A model generated the notes under the pieces. The model worked only from the letters and a program-made list of their open reading frames with translations. It did no database searches and was not told the DNA's origin. From Fulvimarina manganoxydans (GTDB lineage: Bacteria; Pseudomonadota; Alphaproteobacteria; Rhizobiales; Rhizobiaceae), in contig NZ_FWXR01000006.1 in the NCBI RefSeq assembly GCF_900176465.1, positions 122,334 through 186,333 on the forward strand: a stretch of 64,000 nt of DNA, given 5' to 3'. The position numbers and the translations under genes were made by a program. Below, one piece after another: positions 18,701-28,859 of this stretch (within the stretch, counting starts at the first letter, position 1; every line of letters begins with the position of its first letter).

Positions 18701-21100
18701 ATGTTGTATTACTTTTACGAATGGAACCATGCAGCTTTGACCCCGATGCGGGCGGCTGCAGACGCGACGCGCCTGTTCTACCAGAACCCGATGAATCCGC
18801 TGTCGGGCACGACGGTCGGTCGCGCTATCGCCGCGGGCGCCGAACTCTTCGAGCGCACGACACGGGTCTACAGCAAGCCGGAATTCGGGCTGACCCAGAC
18901 GGTCGTCGATCACCAGCCGGTGGAAGTCAAAGAGCGGGTTGTCGTCGAGAAGCCCTTCTGCCGGCTTCTCCATTTCGACCGTCAGCTGCCCCAAAAGCAT
19001 AAAGCCGATCCGCGCTTTTTGATCGTCGCGCCGCTGTCCGGCCATTATGCGACGCTTCTGCGCGGCACGGTCGAGGCTCTGCTTCCCTATGCCGACGTCT
19101 ATATCACCGACTGGACCGATGCGCGCACGGTGCCGGTGTCGGAGGGCAAGTTCGACCTCGACGACTACACCCAATATGTCATCGACTTCCTGCGCCATCT
19201 CGGCCCCGACACCCATGTTCTGGCCGTTTGTCAGCCCGCCGTTCCGGTGCTGATGGCGGTGGCGGCGATGGAGAAGGCGGGCGACGACGCCGCGCCTGCG
19301 ACCATGACGCTGATGGGCGGGCCGATTGACACCCGCGTCCACCCAACCGCCGTGAACCGTCTGGCCCAGATGAAGGGCATCGATTGGTTCCGCGACAATG
19401 TCATCATGTCCGTGCCGTTCCCCCAGCCGGGCTTTACGCGCAAGGTCTATCCGGGCTTCCTGCAGCTGACGGGCTTCATGTCGATGAATCTCGATCGGCA
19501 TATGATCGCCCATAAGGACTTCTTCTGGCATCTCGTCGACAATGACGGCGATTCCGCCGAGAAGCACCGAACCTTCTATGACGAATACAACGCCGTGATG
19601 GATATGACGGCGGAGTTCTATCTTCAGACGGTCGAAGAGGTCTTCATCAAGCACTCGTTGCCCAAGGGCGAGATGATGTTCAAGGGCGATCGGATCGACT
19701 TGAGCGCCGTCAAGCGTGTCGCGCTTCTGACCGTCGAAGGCGAGAATGACGATATTTCCGGCGTCGGCCAGACCGAGGCCGCCCAGGATCTTTGCGTCAA
19801 CATCCCCGAAGAAATGCGCGTCCATTACGTGCAGCCGAAGGTCGGGCATTACGGCGTCTTCAACGGCTCGCGCTTCCGGGCCGAGATCGTGCCGCGTATC
19901 ATCGATTTCGCCCTCACTCATGGCCGCACCCATTCCTCGGCGCATCTGCCGAAGGGGGCGAACAAGACCCAGACCCAGCGCAATTACGGCGCGCATGCCG
20001 AACGCCACTCCAAGGCCAAAGAGCTCGGCCAGAGCCTCTCGGCCGGCGGCGAGACCGGCATCGCCGATCCGTTGCTCGGCATGGGAAACCCATTCGCGGC
20101 CGGCGAGCGCATGATGCGCGTTTTCACCGAGCCTGCCGAGAAGCTGATGCAGGAGGGCGTCGCCAACGTCCAGAAAATCGCCAAAGGGCGTGCCGTCTTC
20201 GGCAGCTTCGGCGGCGGTGTGATGGCCGACAGCGTCGTGTCGCTTCCCGAAAATGTCGCGGCGCCAGCGCCTGAATCGGCAAAGCCGTCTGCATCCGAGG
20301 AGTTGGCAGCCGAGACGGCCGAAGTCGAAGTCGCCGATACGGTCGCTGATCAAGTGAGCGATGCGACGCAGGCCGGCGCGGACGCGATCGGTTCTGGGAG
20401 CGAAAGCCTGACCGAGACCGTCAATGAGGCGACGGCGACTGCGCGGACGGCCGGTGACGAGGCGCCGTCGACTGAGAGCGTATCGACAAAGGCCGGCTCC
20501 CCGGAGGCTGCGCCCGAAACCGAACCGGCCACGTCAGCCATGCCTGAAGATGCTGCATCCGTGTTGAGCGCGCCGAATGCCGATTTTGGCTCGGTCATCG
20601 AGGCTGCACAGATGCCTTCAGCGGCGGCGCCAGCTTCCGAGACGTCGCAGGAATTCGCCGAAGCAACATCCGCGTTGCAGTCCGCACCGGCGGACAAGAC
20701 CCTAGAGGATGCGGTGGCCGAAGCTGTTTCGGTCGAAGCATCCAAGCCGGCGGAGGCCGGCAAGTCCGAAGAGACGGAAGCCAAGGATTCCGTTGCGGCC
20801 CCGGCTGCAAAGCCGAACACCGGCTCGCGCAACACGAAGGCCTCCCGTCGCAAGGCGCCGGCTCTTGCGGCCTCGGCGTCGGCGAGCGCAAAGCGCAGTC
20901 CGAAGCCGTCCGCTTCGGCGTCCGGCAGCGCCGCCTCCACGCCGAAGGCAGCTTCGACCACCGCTGCCAAGGCCAAAGGCGACACCCCGGCTCAAGCCCC
21001 AACGGAGGCCAGCAGTCCGGCCAAGCCAGCCAGCGACCGCGGGGTTGCCAAGAATGGCAATCGCCATTCGCGCCGTGCGACGGCCGCCCGCAAGAAATGA
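18701..21100 (+). CDS. phaZ: Intracellular polyhydroxyalkanoate depolymerase with long C-terminal extension
   Basis: 799 aa; typical intracellular PhaZ enzymes are about 400-420. Residues 1-410 are a full PhaZ domain: MLYYFYEWNHAALTPMR, DWTDARTVPVSEGKFDLDDY, the lipase-box equivalent VCQP with Cys177 as nucleophile, GENDDISG (Asp350/351) and VGHYGVFNG (His383). It hydrolyses stored PHB granules. Residues 411-799 are extra: first a moderately conserved-looking piece (ADPLLGMGNPFAAGERMMRVF and following), then an Ala/Glu/Ser-rich acidic stretch, then a Lys/Ala/Ser/Pro-rich basic tail ending NRHSRRATAARKK. The tail recalls phasin or histone-H1-like tails. No frameshift is visible. Confidence 0.9.
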   Translation: MLYYFYEWNHAALTPMRAAADATRLFYQNPMNPLSGTTVGRAIAAGAELFERTTRVYSKPEFGLTQTVVDHQPVEVKERVVVEKPFCRLLHFDRQLPQKHKADPRFLIVAPLSGHYATLLRGTVEALLPYADVYITDWTDARTVPVSEGKFDLDDYTQYVIDFLRHLGPDTHVLAVCQPAVPVLMAVAAMEKAGDDAAPATMTLMGGPIDTRVHPTAVNRLAQMKGIDWFRDNVIMSVPFPQPGFTRKVYPGFLQLTGFMSMNLDRHMIAHKDFFWHLVDNDGDSAEKHRTFYDEYNAVMDMTAEFYLQTVEEVFIKHSLPKGEMMFKGDRIDLSAVKRVALLTVEGENDDISGVGQTEAAQDLCVNIPEEMRVHYVQPKVGHYGVFNGSRFRAEIVPRIIDFALTHGRTHSSAHLPKGANKTQTQRNYGAHAERHSKAKELGQSLSAGGETGIADPLLGMGNPFAAGERMMRVFTEPAEKLMQEGVANVQKIAKGRAVFGSFGGGVMADSVVSLPENVAAPAPESAKPSASEELAAETAEVEVADTVADQVSDATQAGADAIGSGSESLTETVNEATATARTAGDEAPSTESVSTKAGSPEAAPETEPATSAMPEDAASVLSAPNADFGSVIEAAQMPSAAAPASETSQEFAEATSALQSAPADKTLEDAVAEAVSVEASKPAEAGKSEETEAKDSVAAPAAKPNTGSRNTKASRRKAPALAASASASAKRSPKPSASASGSAASTPKAASTTAAKAKGDTPAQAPTEASSPAKPASDRGVAKNGNRHSRRATAARKK

Positions 21101-21604
21101 CGCGGGGCCTTTCCCCTGCTCATCGAAACAAAGGAGGCCTCAGTCGGGGCCTTTTTCTTTTTATGGATCGGCTCTTTCCGGCCGGCGGTAGATCGGTTTG
21201 ACCAGATTGCGGGAAGCGGTGCTCGAGCCGGGCCTGTCCCATCAACTGGGCAGCCGATAGGAGAGACACCATCGCCGTCGTCGAAATGGCCTGTTGCCCC
21301 TTTGCCCAACGCGCTGCCGCCATGGAAAAGGCGATGGACGTGGCTCTGGTCTCCCCTGCCATGGGGGAATCGACCAAAGGGCGATTGCTGGATTTCTAGG
21401 CAGTCCGACAGCTTATCGGTGGCCCCGACCGAGCGTCACGACCTGTCGCTCTCTCTATGCTTGATGTCGCCCGGGTCCTCGCTAAATCGCGAATTCATTT
21501 TTTCGCGGGCTAATATAGACAAATTTCAACTCTCGACTTGACATTTTTTGCGTTTGAGACCCCGTTATAGAGAGCGTGGTGCTTAATTACGCAGTTCCTT
21601 CTTC
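21101..21604. other. Intergenic region between phaZ and proV
   Basis: 504 nt. Besides the phaZ terminator it contains TTGACA at 21538-21543, a candidate -35 box for the proVWX operon, in an AT-rich stretch just upstream of proV. No -10 at a standard distance is convincing. No gene was recognised. Confidence 0.5.
21131..21160 (+). terminator. Intrinsic terminator after phaZ
   Basis: An AGGCC...GGCCT stem with a short loop is followed by TTTTTCTTTTT, about 30 nt after the phaZ stop. Confidence 0.75.
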
Positions 21605-22810
21605 ATGGACAGTCAAATGAGTCAAGCTGAGGCCTTACAAGTCAGGAACTTGTTCAAGGTATTTGGATCGGCGCCGAAGGCTGCCATCGATCTCTATCGA
21701 AACGGACATAACAAAGACGAAATATTTTCGAAGACTGGAATGATGCTTGGCGTTTGCGATGCCAGCTTCTCCGTCCGAGAAGGCGAGATTTTCGTCGTGA
21801 TGGGGTTGTCCGGCTCCGGTAAGTCGACGCTGGTTCGCATGCTCAACCGGCTGATCGCGCCGTCCGCGGGCGAGATCGTCGTCGGTGGTGAAGATATAGC
21901 CACCATGGACGAGAAGCAGTTGATGGCGTTTCGCCGGAAGCATATCTCCATGGTCTTCCAGTCCTTCGCCCTCATGCCCCACATGAACGTCTTGCAGAAC
22001 GCTGCCTTCGGACTGGAATTGTCCGGCGTGCCGCTCAGCAAGCGGGAGGCGCGGGCCCGTGAAGCCTTGGAGCAGGTCGGTCTCGGCGCCTATGGCAGCA
22101 ATTATCCGAACGAATTGTCAGGCGGTATGCAGCAGCGCGTCGGCCTGGCCCGCGCGCTCGCCAACGACCCGTCCATCCTCTTGATGGACGAGGCCTTTTC
22201 CGCCCTCGATCCGCTAATCCGCACCGAGATGCAGGACGAACTAGTCGAGCTTCAGGCCAAGCATCGCCGCACGATCGTCTTCATCTCGCACGATCTCGAC
22301 GAGGCCATGCGCATCGGCGATCGCATCGCCATCATGCAGGGCGGACTGGTCGTCCAGGTCGGCACGCCGGACGATATTTTGAAGAATCCCGCGAACGACT
22401 ATGTCCGCTCCTTCTTCCGCGGTGTGGACGTCCAGCATGTCTATACGGTCGCCGACATCGTGCAGGAGGGCTTGCTTCCGGTGGTCGTCGCGACGGACGA
22501 TCCGCAGACGGCGACCAACAAGCTGGGCTCTGCCAGTCATGGCTACGTCGTCGACGCCGATGGACGCTATACGGGGACGGTGTCGCAAGCCTCCCTGCGG
22601 CATCTGACGAACGGCGCCGGCCTGACCCTCGCGACGCTCTCCAATGTGGAGGCCGTCAGCCAAGAGACCAAGCTCAGCGAAGTCGTAAGGCCGGTCGCCC
22701 ACGCGCCTTGTCCGGTTCCCGTGACGCGCGGGGATGGTCGCCTCATCGGTGGCGTGAGCCGCGAGATCCTGTTGAAGGCCATGTGCCGGGAGAACGAGAC
22801 CCATGGTTGA
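21605..22810 (+). CDS. proV: Glycine betaine/proline ABC transporter ATP-binding protein
   Basis: 401 aa. ATPase of an osmoprotectant importer. An N-terminal ProV-type stretch ([17 protein letters not shown]) precedes Walker [10 protein letters not shown] (67-75), signature LSGGMQQR, Walker [14 protein letters not shown], and the H-loop [17 protein letters not shown]. The last 120 residues form a CBS-like tandem region that in this family senses ionic strength or second messengers. The first ATG is used; its ribosome site is weak and ATG 21617 is an alternative. It overlaps proW by 8 nt. Confidence 0.93.
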   Translation: MDSQMSQAEALQVRNLFKVFGSAPKAAIDLYRNGHNKDEIFSKTGMMLGVCDASFSVREGEIFVVMGLSGSGKSTLVRMLNRLIAPSAGEIVVGGEDIATMDEKQLMAFRRKHISMVFQSFALMPHMNVLQNAAFGLELSGVPLSKREARAREALEQVGLGAYGSNYPNELSGGMQQRVGLARALANDPSILLMDEAFSALDPLIRTEMQDELVELQAKHRRTIVFISHDLDEAMRIGDRIAIMQGGLVVQVGTPDDILKNPANDYVRSFFRGVDVQHVYTVADIVQEGLLPVVVATDDPQTATNKLGSASHGYVVDADGRYTGTVSQASLRHLTNGAGLTLATLSNVEAVSQETKLSEVVRPVAHAPCPVPVTRGDGRLIGGVSREILLKAMCRENETHG

Positions 22811-24017
22811 TCAGGTGACCATCAAAATGGCTCAGGCGGACAATCCCTGGGCAACCGGAGGCGGCGCCTCCACCCAGTCGGCGGCTCCCGCCGCCGGTTC
22901 GGCTCCAGATGCGGGCGCGGCGGCCTCCAACCCTTGGGGAGGCGGGGCATCGTCCGCGGGCGATGCGGCAACGAGCACCCCTCCCGGAACGGTCTCCGGG
23001 ACGCCGGATTGGCTCTCCCAAGTGCCGGCCGCCCCGGAGAAGAGCTTCGACTGGCTCCACCCCTTCGACCATTCGGTCATTCCGCTGAACGACTGGGTAG
23101 ATAGCGGTCTCAGCTGGGTCGTCGCGCACTTCCGCCCTGTCTTTCAGGCGATCCGCTATCCGATCGATGGCGTTCTGTCCTTCATCGAAGCGATGCTTCA
23201 GGGCACGCCGCCGCTGCTCATGATCCTCATCATCGGCCTCTTGGCCTGGCAGGTGGCCGGACGGCGCCTCGCCATCGGCGCAGTGCTCTCGCTCACTTTC
23301 GTCGGCCTGATCGGCGCTTGGTCGGAAGCGATGGTCACGCTGGCACTCGTCTTCACCTCGGTCTTTTTCTGCGTCGTCATCGGTCTGCCGACCGGCATCT
23401 GGCTGTCGCGCAACGACCGGGCGGCGAGCGGTCTGCGGCCTGTCCTCGACGCCATGCAGACGACGCCGGCCTTCGTCTATCTCGTGCCGATCGTCATGCT
23501 CTTCGGCATCGGCAACGTGCCGGGCGTCGTCGTGACCATCATCTTCGCCCTGCCGCCGCTGATCCGCCTGACCAATCTCGCCATCCGCCAGGTCCCGAAG
23601 GACCTCATCGAAGCGGCGACGAGCTTCGGTGCCTCCAAGCGTCAGCTTCTCTATAAGGTCCAGCTGCCGATCGCGATGCCGACCATCATGGCCGGCGTGA
23701 ACCAGACGCTGATGCTGGCGCTCTCCATGGTGGTCATCGCCTCGATGATCGCGGTCGGCGGCCTCGGTCAGATGGTTCTGCGCGGTATCGGCCGTCTGGA
23801 CATGGGCCTTGCGACCGTCGGCGGCGTCGGCATCGTGATCCTGGCGATCCTCATCGATCGGATGACACAGTCTCTTGGCCAGTCCCGCCGTGAGCGCGGC
23901 AATCTGGCCTGGCATGAAGGCGGGCCGATCGGCTATGCGCGCCGGCTTCTCGGCCGGACATCGGCCCGCACCGGGGCCGAAGCCGGAGAAGAAAGCCGGG
24001 CCAAGCTCGCCTCCTGA
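22803..24017 (+). CDS. proW: Glycine betaine/proline ABC transporter permease
   Basis: 404 aa. The inner-membrane subunit has about seven hydrophobic segments between residues 130 and 360 and the BPD permease EAA loop ([23 protein letters not shown]). The first 75 residues are an unusual soluble Ala/Gly/Pro/Ser-rich tail containing two NPW tripeptides (14-16 and 43-45). E. coli ProW also has a long N-terminal tail, so the extension itself is expected of the family. It overlaps proV and is followed 121 nt later by proX. Confidence 0.92.
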   Translation: MVDQVTIKMAQADNPWATGGGASTQSAAPAAGSAPDAGAAASNPWGGGASSAGDAATSTPPGTVSGTPDWLSQVPAAPEKSFDWLHPFDHSVIPLNDWVDSGLSWVVAHFRPVFQAIRYPIDGVLSFIEAMLQGTPPLLMILIIGLLAWQVAGRRLAIGAVLSLTFVGLIGAWSEAMVTLALVFTSVFFCVVIGLPTGIWLSRNDRAASGLRPVLDAMQTTPAFVYLVPIVMLFGIGNVPGVVVTIIFALPPLIRLTNLAIRQVPKDLIEAATSFGASKRQLLYKVQLPIAMPTIMAGVNQTLMLALSMVVIASMIAVGGLGQMVLRGIGRLDMGLATVGGVGIVILAILIDRMTQSLGQSRRERGNLAWHEGGPIGYARRLLGRTSARTGAEAGEESRAKLAS

Positions 24018-24138
24018 TCCTTGCATCGAGTGCGACCGCCCGTCGGTCGCCTCCAACCGAACCGGAGCCGCGTTCCGAGCCCCTCTTTAAAAGTCTGGAC
24101 GCGCTTCTTTCAACAAAACCACCCATGGGAGTTCCTGC

Positions 24139-25164
24139 ATGAGTCTCTTCCAGTCGAAGTCTGCCCTTCTTGCTTGCGCGACGGCCGTCAGCCTGTCCTT
24201 TGCCGCTCTGCCGGCTCTTGCCCAGGATGCGGATAAGCCGGGCGCGGGCGTGTCTGTGACGCCGCTGAAATCCTCGATCGCCGAAGAGACCTTTCAGACG
24301 CTCCTGGTTTCCAAGGCGCTCGAAGAGCTCGGCTACGACGTCGGTGAGATCAAGGAAATCGAATATGCGGCCGGTCATGTCGCCACCGCCAATGGTGACG
24401 GCACCTTCATGGCCGATCATTGGGACCCGCTCCATGCCGATTTCTATACGGCGGCCGGCGGTGACGCGAAGCTCTATCGCGAGGGCGTCTATTCGCCCGG
24501 CGCGCTTCAGGGCTATCTTATCGACAAGAAAACGGCCGATGAGCACAACATCACCAATATCGATCAGCTGAAGGATCCCGAGATCGCCAAGCTCTTCGAC
24601 GCCGATGGCGACGGCAAGGCCGATCTTGCCGGCTGCACCCCGGGCTGGGGCTGCGAAGCGGTGATCGAGCATCAGCTCGACGCCTTCGGTCTGCGCGACA
24701 CGGTCACCCACAATCAGGGCTCCTATTCGGCGATCATCGCCGACACGATCACGCGCTTCAAGGAAGGCAAGCCGGTCTTTTATTACACCTGGACCCCTTA
24801 CTGGGTTTCAGGCGTGATGGTGCCGGGCAAGGACGTGACCTGGCTCAACGTACCGTTCTCCTCGCTGCCGGGCGAGCGCTCGGACGTCGACACCTCGCTG
24901 CCGGACGGCTCGAATTACGGCTTCGAGGCCAACAATCAGCGCATCATCGCCAATCGCGAATTCGCCGAGGCCCATCCCGATGCGGCCAAGCTCTTCTCGA
25001 TCATGCAGGTCTCGTCCAACGACATCAGCGCCCAAAATCTCCTGATGCAGCAGGGCCAGGATTCGGAAGCCGATATCGAGAAGCATGCCGACGCCTGGAT
25101 CGCCGGTCACCAGGACCAGTGGAACGGCTGGCTGGAAGAGGCCCGCGCCGCCGCGAAAAAGTAA
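24139..25164 (+). CDS. proX: Glycine betaine/proline-binding periplasmic protein
   Basis: 341 aa. The signal peptide ends ALPALA (residue 28). The mature protein follows E. coli ProX closely from memory: [69 protein letters not shown] and [10 protein letters not shown]. The last stretch includes the tryptophans that bind the quaternary ammonium. It completes a proV-proW-proX operon in the enteric order. A GGGAG ribosome site precedes the start. Confidence 0.94.
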   Translation: MSLFQSKSALLACATAVSLSFAALPALAQDADKPGAGVSVTPLKSSIAEETFQTLLVSKALEELGYDVGEIKEIEYAAGHVATANGDGTFMADHWDPLHADFYTAAGGDAKLYREGVYSPGALQGYLIDKKTADEHNITNIDQLKDPEIAKLFDADGDGKADLAGCTPGWGCEAVIEHQLDAFGLRDTVTHNQGSYSAIIADTITRFKEGKPVFYYTWTPYWVSGVMVPGKDVTWLNVPFSSLPGERSDVDTSLPDGSNYGFEANNQRIIANREFAEAHPDAAKLFSIMQVSSNDISAQNLLMQQGQDSEADIEKHADAWIAGHQDQWNGWLEEARAAAKK

Positions 25165-25179
25165 CCATCTCGGGCCGTT

Positions 25180-25216
25180 GATACGGTGTCCGACTGGTTC
25201 GGTCGGACGCCGTATC
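25180..25216 (+). terminator. Long hairpin after proX
   Basis: A 15-bp stem (GATACGGTGTCCGAC against GTCGGACGCCGTATC, one wobble) with a 7-nt loop begins 16 nt after the proX stop. No T-run follows, so it may block 3' exonucleases or act with Rho. Confidence 0.6.
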
Positions 25217-25320
25217 CAAGCCCTCGCGGCGCTTCAGCGGTTCTCAAGATCCGTATCGCGAAGCGAACTGACAAATTTCGCATGATCGCCTCGCCATTCT
25301 CGAATGGTCTTCTTGAATGT

Positions 25321-25352
25321 GAAAACGGGCCCCAGAGAGGCCGGCGTTTTCG
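25321..25352. terminator. Probable bidirectional terminator between proX and maeB
   Basis: GAAAACG plus GGCC on the left pairs with GGCC plus CGTTTTC on the right, followed by TTTTCGTTTGT on the plus strand. It sits between convergent proX and maeB and could serve both. Confidence 0.55.
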
Positions 25353-25404
25353 TTTGTCCGCGAGGCTGTCGCCGCCTCGCGCCGGAGCCTTGGACCTCTC
25401 GCGC

Positions 25405-27708
25405 TTACGCTTTTGCCGTGCGCTGAACGACCTGGGCGGCGGCGATCGCCGCCATGTTGACGACGCCGCGCGAGGTCACCGACGGGGTCAGCACATGGGC
25501 GGGCGAGGCGGGCCCGAGGAGAAGGGGGCCCACATGCAGCGCCTCCAGCATCGACTTCACCACGTTCAAGGTGATGTTCGCCGCGTCGAGCGTCGGGAAG
25601 ACGAGGAGATTGGCCTCGCCGTCAAGCGTCGAATTCGGCATGGTGCGCGCCCGCATCGTCGCGTTCAGCGCCGCATCGCCATGCATTTCGCCGTCGATTT
25701 CGAGATCGGGCGCCGCCTCGCGGATCAAGGCGAGCGCGTCCCTCAGCTTTTCGGCGTCGGGCGTATCGTCCGAGCCGAAATTGGAATGGGAGACGAGCGC
25801 GATCTTCGGGGTGATGCCGAAGCGGTTGATCTCGTCGGCCGCGAGCAGGGTCATCTCGGCGAGCTCGGCCGCATTCGGATTGCGCTGGACATAGGTGTCG
25901 AGGAAGAACTTCGTCCCGCCTTGTGCGATCAGCATGGAGAGGGCGGCAAATTTCTTTACGCCCTCGGCAACGCCCACCACCTGGCTGATATCGGTGACAT
26001 GGGCGGGGTAGCGCCCTTCCAGGCCGCAGATCATGGCGTCCGCCTCGCCGCGCGAGACGGCGACGGCAGCGATCACCGTCGGATTGGTGCGCACCACGCT
26101 GCGGGCCGTATCGGGGGTCACGCCCTTGCGGCCGACCTTTGCGAAATAATGGTCCACATAGTCGCGATAGCGCGGGTCGTCTTCCGGATTGATCACCTCG
26201 AAATCGGTGCCGGGGCGAATGCGCAGACCGAAGCGTTCGAGCCGGCTGGAAATCACCGACGGACGGCCGATGAGGATTGGCTGGCAGACGCGGTCTTCGA
26301 GAAGGACCTGGGCGGCGCGCAGCACCCGTTCGTCCTCGCCGTCTGAAAAGATGATCCGCTTCTCGCAACCGGTCGCGATCTGGAAGATCGGCTTCATGAT
26401 GAGGCCGGAGCGGAAGACGAAACGATTGAGCTTTTCCAGATAGGCGCCGCGATCGGTGATCGGGCGCGTTGCGACGCCGTCCCGCTCGGCCGCTTCCGCG
26501 ACGGCCGGCGCGATCTTCAGGATGAGCCGCGGGTCGAAGGGGGTCGGGATCAGGAAATCCGGGCCGAAGATCGGCGTTTCCGATCCATAGGCCTTGGCCG
26601 CGACTTCCGAGACGTCTTCACGGGCAAGGGCGGCGATCGCATCGACCGCGGCCTGCTTCATGGATTCGGTGATCGATGTCGCGCCGCAATCGAGTGCGCC
26701 TCGGAAAATGTAAGGGAAGCACAGAACGTTGTTGACCTGGTTCGGAAAGTCCGAACGCCCGGTGCAGATCATCGCGTCGGGCCGCACTTCCTTGGCGAGG
26801 GATGGCATAATCTCCGGTGTCGGATTGGCGAGCGCCATGATCAGCGGCCGGTCCGCCATCTTCTTCAGATAGTCCGGCTTGAGGACGCCGCCGGCGGACA
26901 GACCGAGGAAGATATCGGCACCCTCGCAGGCCTCTTCCAGCGTGCGCATCTCGGTCTTCTTGGCATAGACCGCCTTCCAGCGATCCATGGCCTCGCGCCC
27001 TTCATAGACGACGCCGTCGATGTCGGTGACGATGATGTTCTCGCGTCTTGCGCCGAGTTCGACCAGAAGATTGAGGCAGGCGAGCGCGGCGGCGCCGGCG
27101 CCCGAGGCGACGATCTTCACCTCGTCCAGCTTCTTTCCGGCCAGCATTAACCCGTTGCGGATCGCGGCGGCGACGATGATCGCCGTGCCGTGTTGATCGT
27201 CGTGGAAGACCGGGATCGCCATGCGCTCGCGCAGTCGGCTTTCCACCTCGAAACATTCGGGCGCCTTGATGTCTTCCAGATTGATGCCGCCGAAGGTTGG
27301 CTCCAGCGCCGCCACGACGTCGCAGATCCGGTCGATCTCATGGGCGTCGATCTCGATGTCGAAGACGTCGATATCGGCGAATTTCTTGAAGAGGACCGCT
27401 TTGCCCTCCATCACGGGCTTGGAGGCCAGCGGCCCGATATTGCCGAGTCCGAGAACGGCGGTGCCGTTGGAGACGACGGCGACGAGATTGGCCCGGCTCG
27501 TATAGTCGGCAGCCAGATGGGGGTCTTTGGCGATCGCAAGGCAAGGCGCGGCGACGCCTGGCGAATAGGCGAGCGCCAGATCGCGCTGGTTGCCCAGGGG
27601 CTTCGTCGCCTGGATCGCCAGCTTGCCGGGCTTGGGATGGCGATGGAAGAACAGGGCCTGCTCGTCGAGGTCGCCGCTCGTCGGTCTCGAATTGTCGCCT
27701 TCCATCAT
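25405..27708 (-). CDS. maeB: NADP-type malic enzyme with C-terminal phosphotransacetylase-like domain
   Basis: 767 aa, the usual length of the bacterial fusion. Residues 1-430 are malic enzyme ([19 protein letters not shown], nucleotide-binding [22 protein letters not shown]), which decarboxylates malate to pyruvate. Residues 430-767 are a phosphate acetyltransferase-like domain ([46 protein letters not shown]), which in this family is thought to be regulatory and not catalytic. Cofactor preference is not certain from sequence. Two adjacent ATGs are possible starts. Confidence 0.93.
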   Translation of the reverse strand: MMEGDNSRPTSGDLDEQALFFHRHPKPGKLAIQATKPLGNQRDLALAYSPGVAAPCLAIAKDPHLAADYTSRANLVAVVSNGTAVLGLGNIGPLASKPVMEGKAVLFKKFADIDVFDIEIDAHEIDRICDVVAALEPTFGGINLEDIKAPECFEVESRLRERMAIPVFHDDQHGTAIIVAAAIRNGLMLAGKKLDEVKIVASGAGAAALACLNLLVELGARRENIIVTDIDGVVYEGREAMDRWKAVYAKKTEMRTLEEACEGADIFLGLSAGGVLKPDYLKKMADRPLIMALANPTPEIMPSLAKEVRPDAMICTGRSDFPNQVNNVLCFPYIFRGALDCGATSITESMKQAAVDAIAALAREDVSEVAAKAYGSETPIFGPDFLIPTPFDPRLILKIAPAVAEAAERDGVATRPITDRGAYLEKLNRFVFRSGLIMKPIFQIATGCEKRIIFSDGEDERVLRAAQVLLEDRVCQPILIGRPSVISSRLERFGLRIRPGTDFEVINPEDDPRYRDYVDHYFAKVGRKGVTPDTARSVVRTNPTVIAAVAVSRGEADAMICGLEGRYPAHVTDISQVVGVAEGVKKFAALSMLIAQGGTKFFLDTYVQRNPNAAELAEMTLLAADEINRFGITPKIALVSHSNFGSDDTPDAEKLRDALALIREAAPDLEIDGEMHGDAALNATMRARTMPNSTLDGEANLLVFPTLDAANITLNVVKSMLEALHVGPLLLGPASPAHVLTPSVTSRGVVNMAAIAAAQVVQRTAKA

Positions 27709-28016
27709 CGCCTCAGCCGCTCCTCGTCAAAAAGGGATCAAGTTCTCGGCTGGTTAGTAAGCGTGTCCTTAGGCGGCGACAAGCAGTGAAGCTATCAAGC
27801 GACGGGCGAAAAAGCGGATACCGGTTTTTCGGCAACCCGTCGCTCTAGCGGCCCGCTCCGGCGAACCTCCAGCTTCCCTTGCGTGCCTTTCAGGGGACAA
27901 GCCCTGCCCGTCATAAGAGCGTCGGACAATCGTCACACGGATGCAATCAGGCATGTGCAAAGCCTTAACGCGGAACCGATCGCTCCCGGCGGACCCGAAG
28001 AAAGGCCAAGGCGACC

Positions 28017-28859
28017 ATGACCTCCCAAATGACGGCGCGCCATTTCCGCACCCTGTTCATCTCGGATGTGCATCTCGGCTCGAAGGCCGCACAGGCCGAA
28101 CTGCTGGTCGATTTTCTGCGCGTCCACGACGCCGAGACGATCTATCTCGTCGGGGACATCGTCGATGGCTGGCGCCTGAAGCGCTCCTGGCATTGGCCCC
28201 AGCTTCACAACGACGTGGTCCAGAAGCTCTTGCGCAAGGCGCGTAAGGGCAGCCGGATCGTCTATATTCCCGGCAATCACGACGAGTTCTTGCGCGACTT
28301 TCCGGGCCAGCATTTCGGCGGCGTCGAGGTCCGGCAGAACGACATCCACACGACAGCGGACGGTCGCAAGTTCCTGGTGATGCATGGCGACGAGTTCGAT
28401 GTGGTGGTGCGCAATGCCCGTATCATCGCCTATCTCGGCGATTGGGCCTATGACGCGGCGATCGCCATCAATGTGATCTTCAACAAGGTCCGTCGACGTC
28501 TGGGCTTCCCCTATTGGTCCTTCTCCTCCTGGGCCAAGCTCAAGGTCAAGAACGCCGTCAACTTCATCGGGGCCTTCGAGCAGGCGCTCGCCGCCGAAGC
28601 CGAGCGCCATGGCTGCGACGGCGTCATTTGCGGCCATATCCATCACGCCGAGATGCGCGAATTGAACGGCGTCGAATATGTGAATACCGGCGACTGGGTG
28701 GAAAGCTGCACGGCGGTCGCCGAGCGTTATGACGGAACCCTCGAACTCGTGCGCTGGGCCGATCTCATGCGCGAAGAGGCGCTGCGCCCGAAAGTGACGG
28801 CGCTTCCCAAACCGGCGAGCGGCCAGCGGGCGAGCGAGCGCCCGGCCGAGGCCGCCTGA
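28017..28859 (+). CDS. UDP-2,3-diacylglucosamine diphosphatase-like metallophosphoesterase
   Basis: 280 aa. All five calcineurin-like metal motifs are present: SDVHLGS, GDIVDGW, GNHDE, HGDEFD and GHIHHAEM. The fold and the WSFSSWAKLKVKNAV insert are typical of the LpxH-like branch common in Alphaproteobacteria, which acts on UDP-diacylglucosamine in lipid A synthesis or on related lipids. Substrate is inferred. A Pro/Ala-rich C-terminus follows the domain. Its TGA overlaps the ATG of the glycosyltransferase gene, which suggests a shared envelope-lipid role. Confidence 0.83.
   Translation: MTSQMTARHFRTLFISDVHLGSKAAQAELLVDFLRVHDAETIYLVGDIVDGWRLKRSWHWPQLHNDVVQKLLRKARKGSRIVYIPGNHDEFLRDFPGQHFGGVEVRQNDIHTTADGRKFLVMHGDEFDVVVRNARIIAYLGDWAYDAAIAINVIFNKVRRRLGFPYWSFSSWAKLKVKNAVNFIGAFEQALAAEAERHGCDGVICGHIHHAEMRELNGVEYVNTGDWVESCTAVAERYDGTLELVRWADLMREEALRPKVTALPKPASGQRASERPAEAA

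Noticed and set aside
22743..24056. 437-codon minus-strand frame opposite proW
   Set aside because: Highly repetitive Asp/Arg/His composition typical of the reverse of a membrane protein gene.
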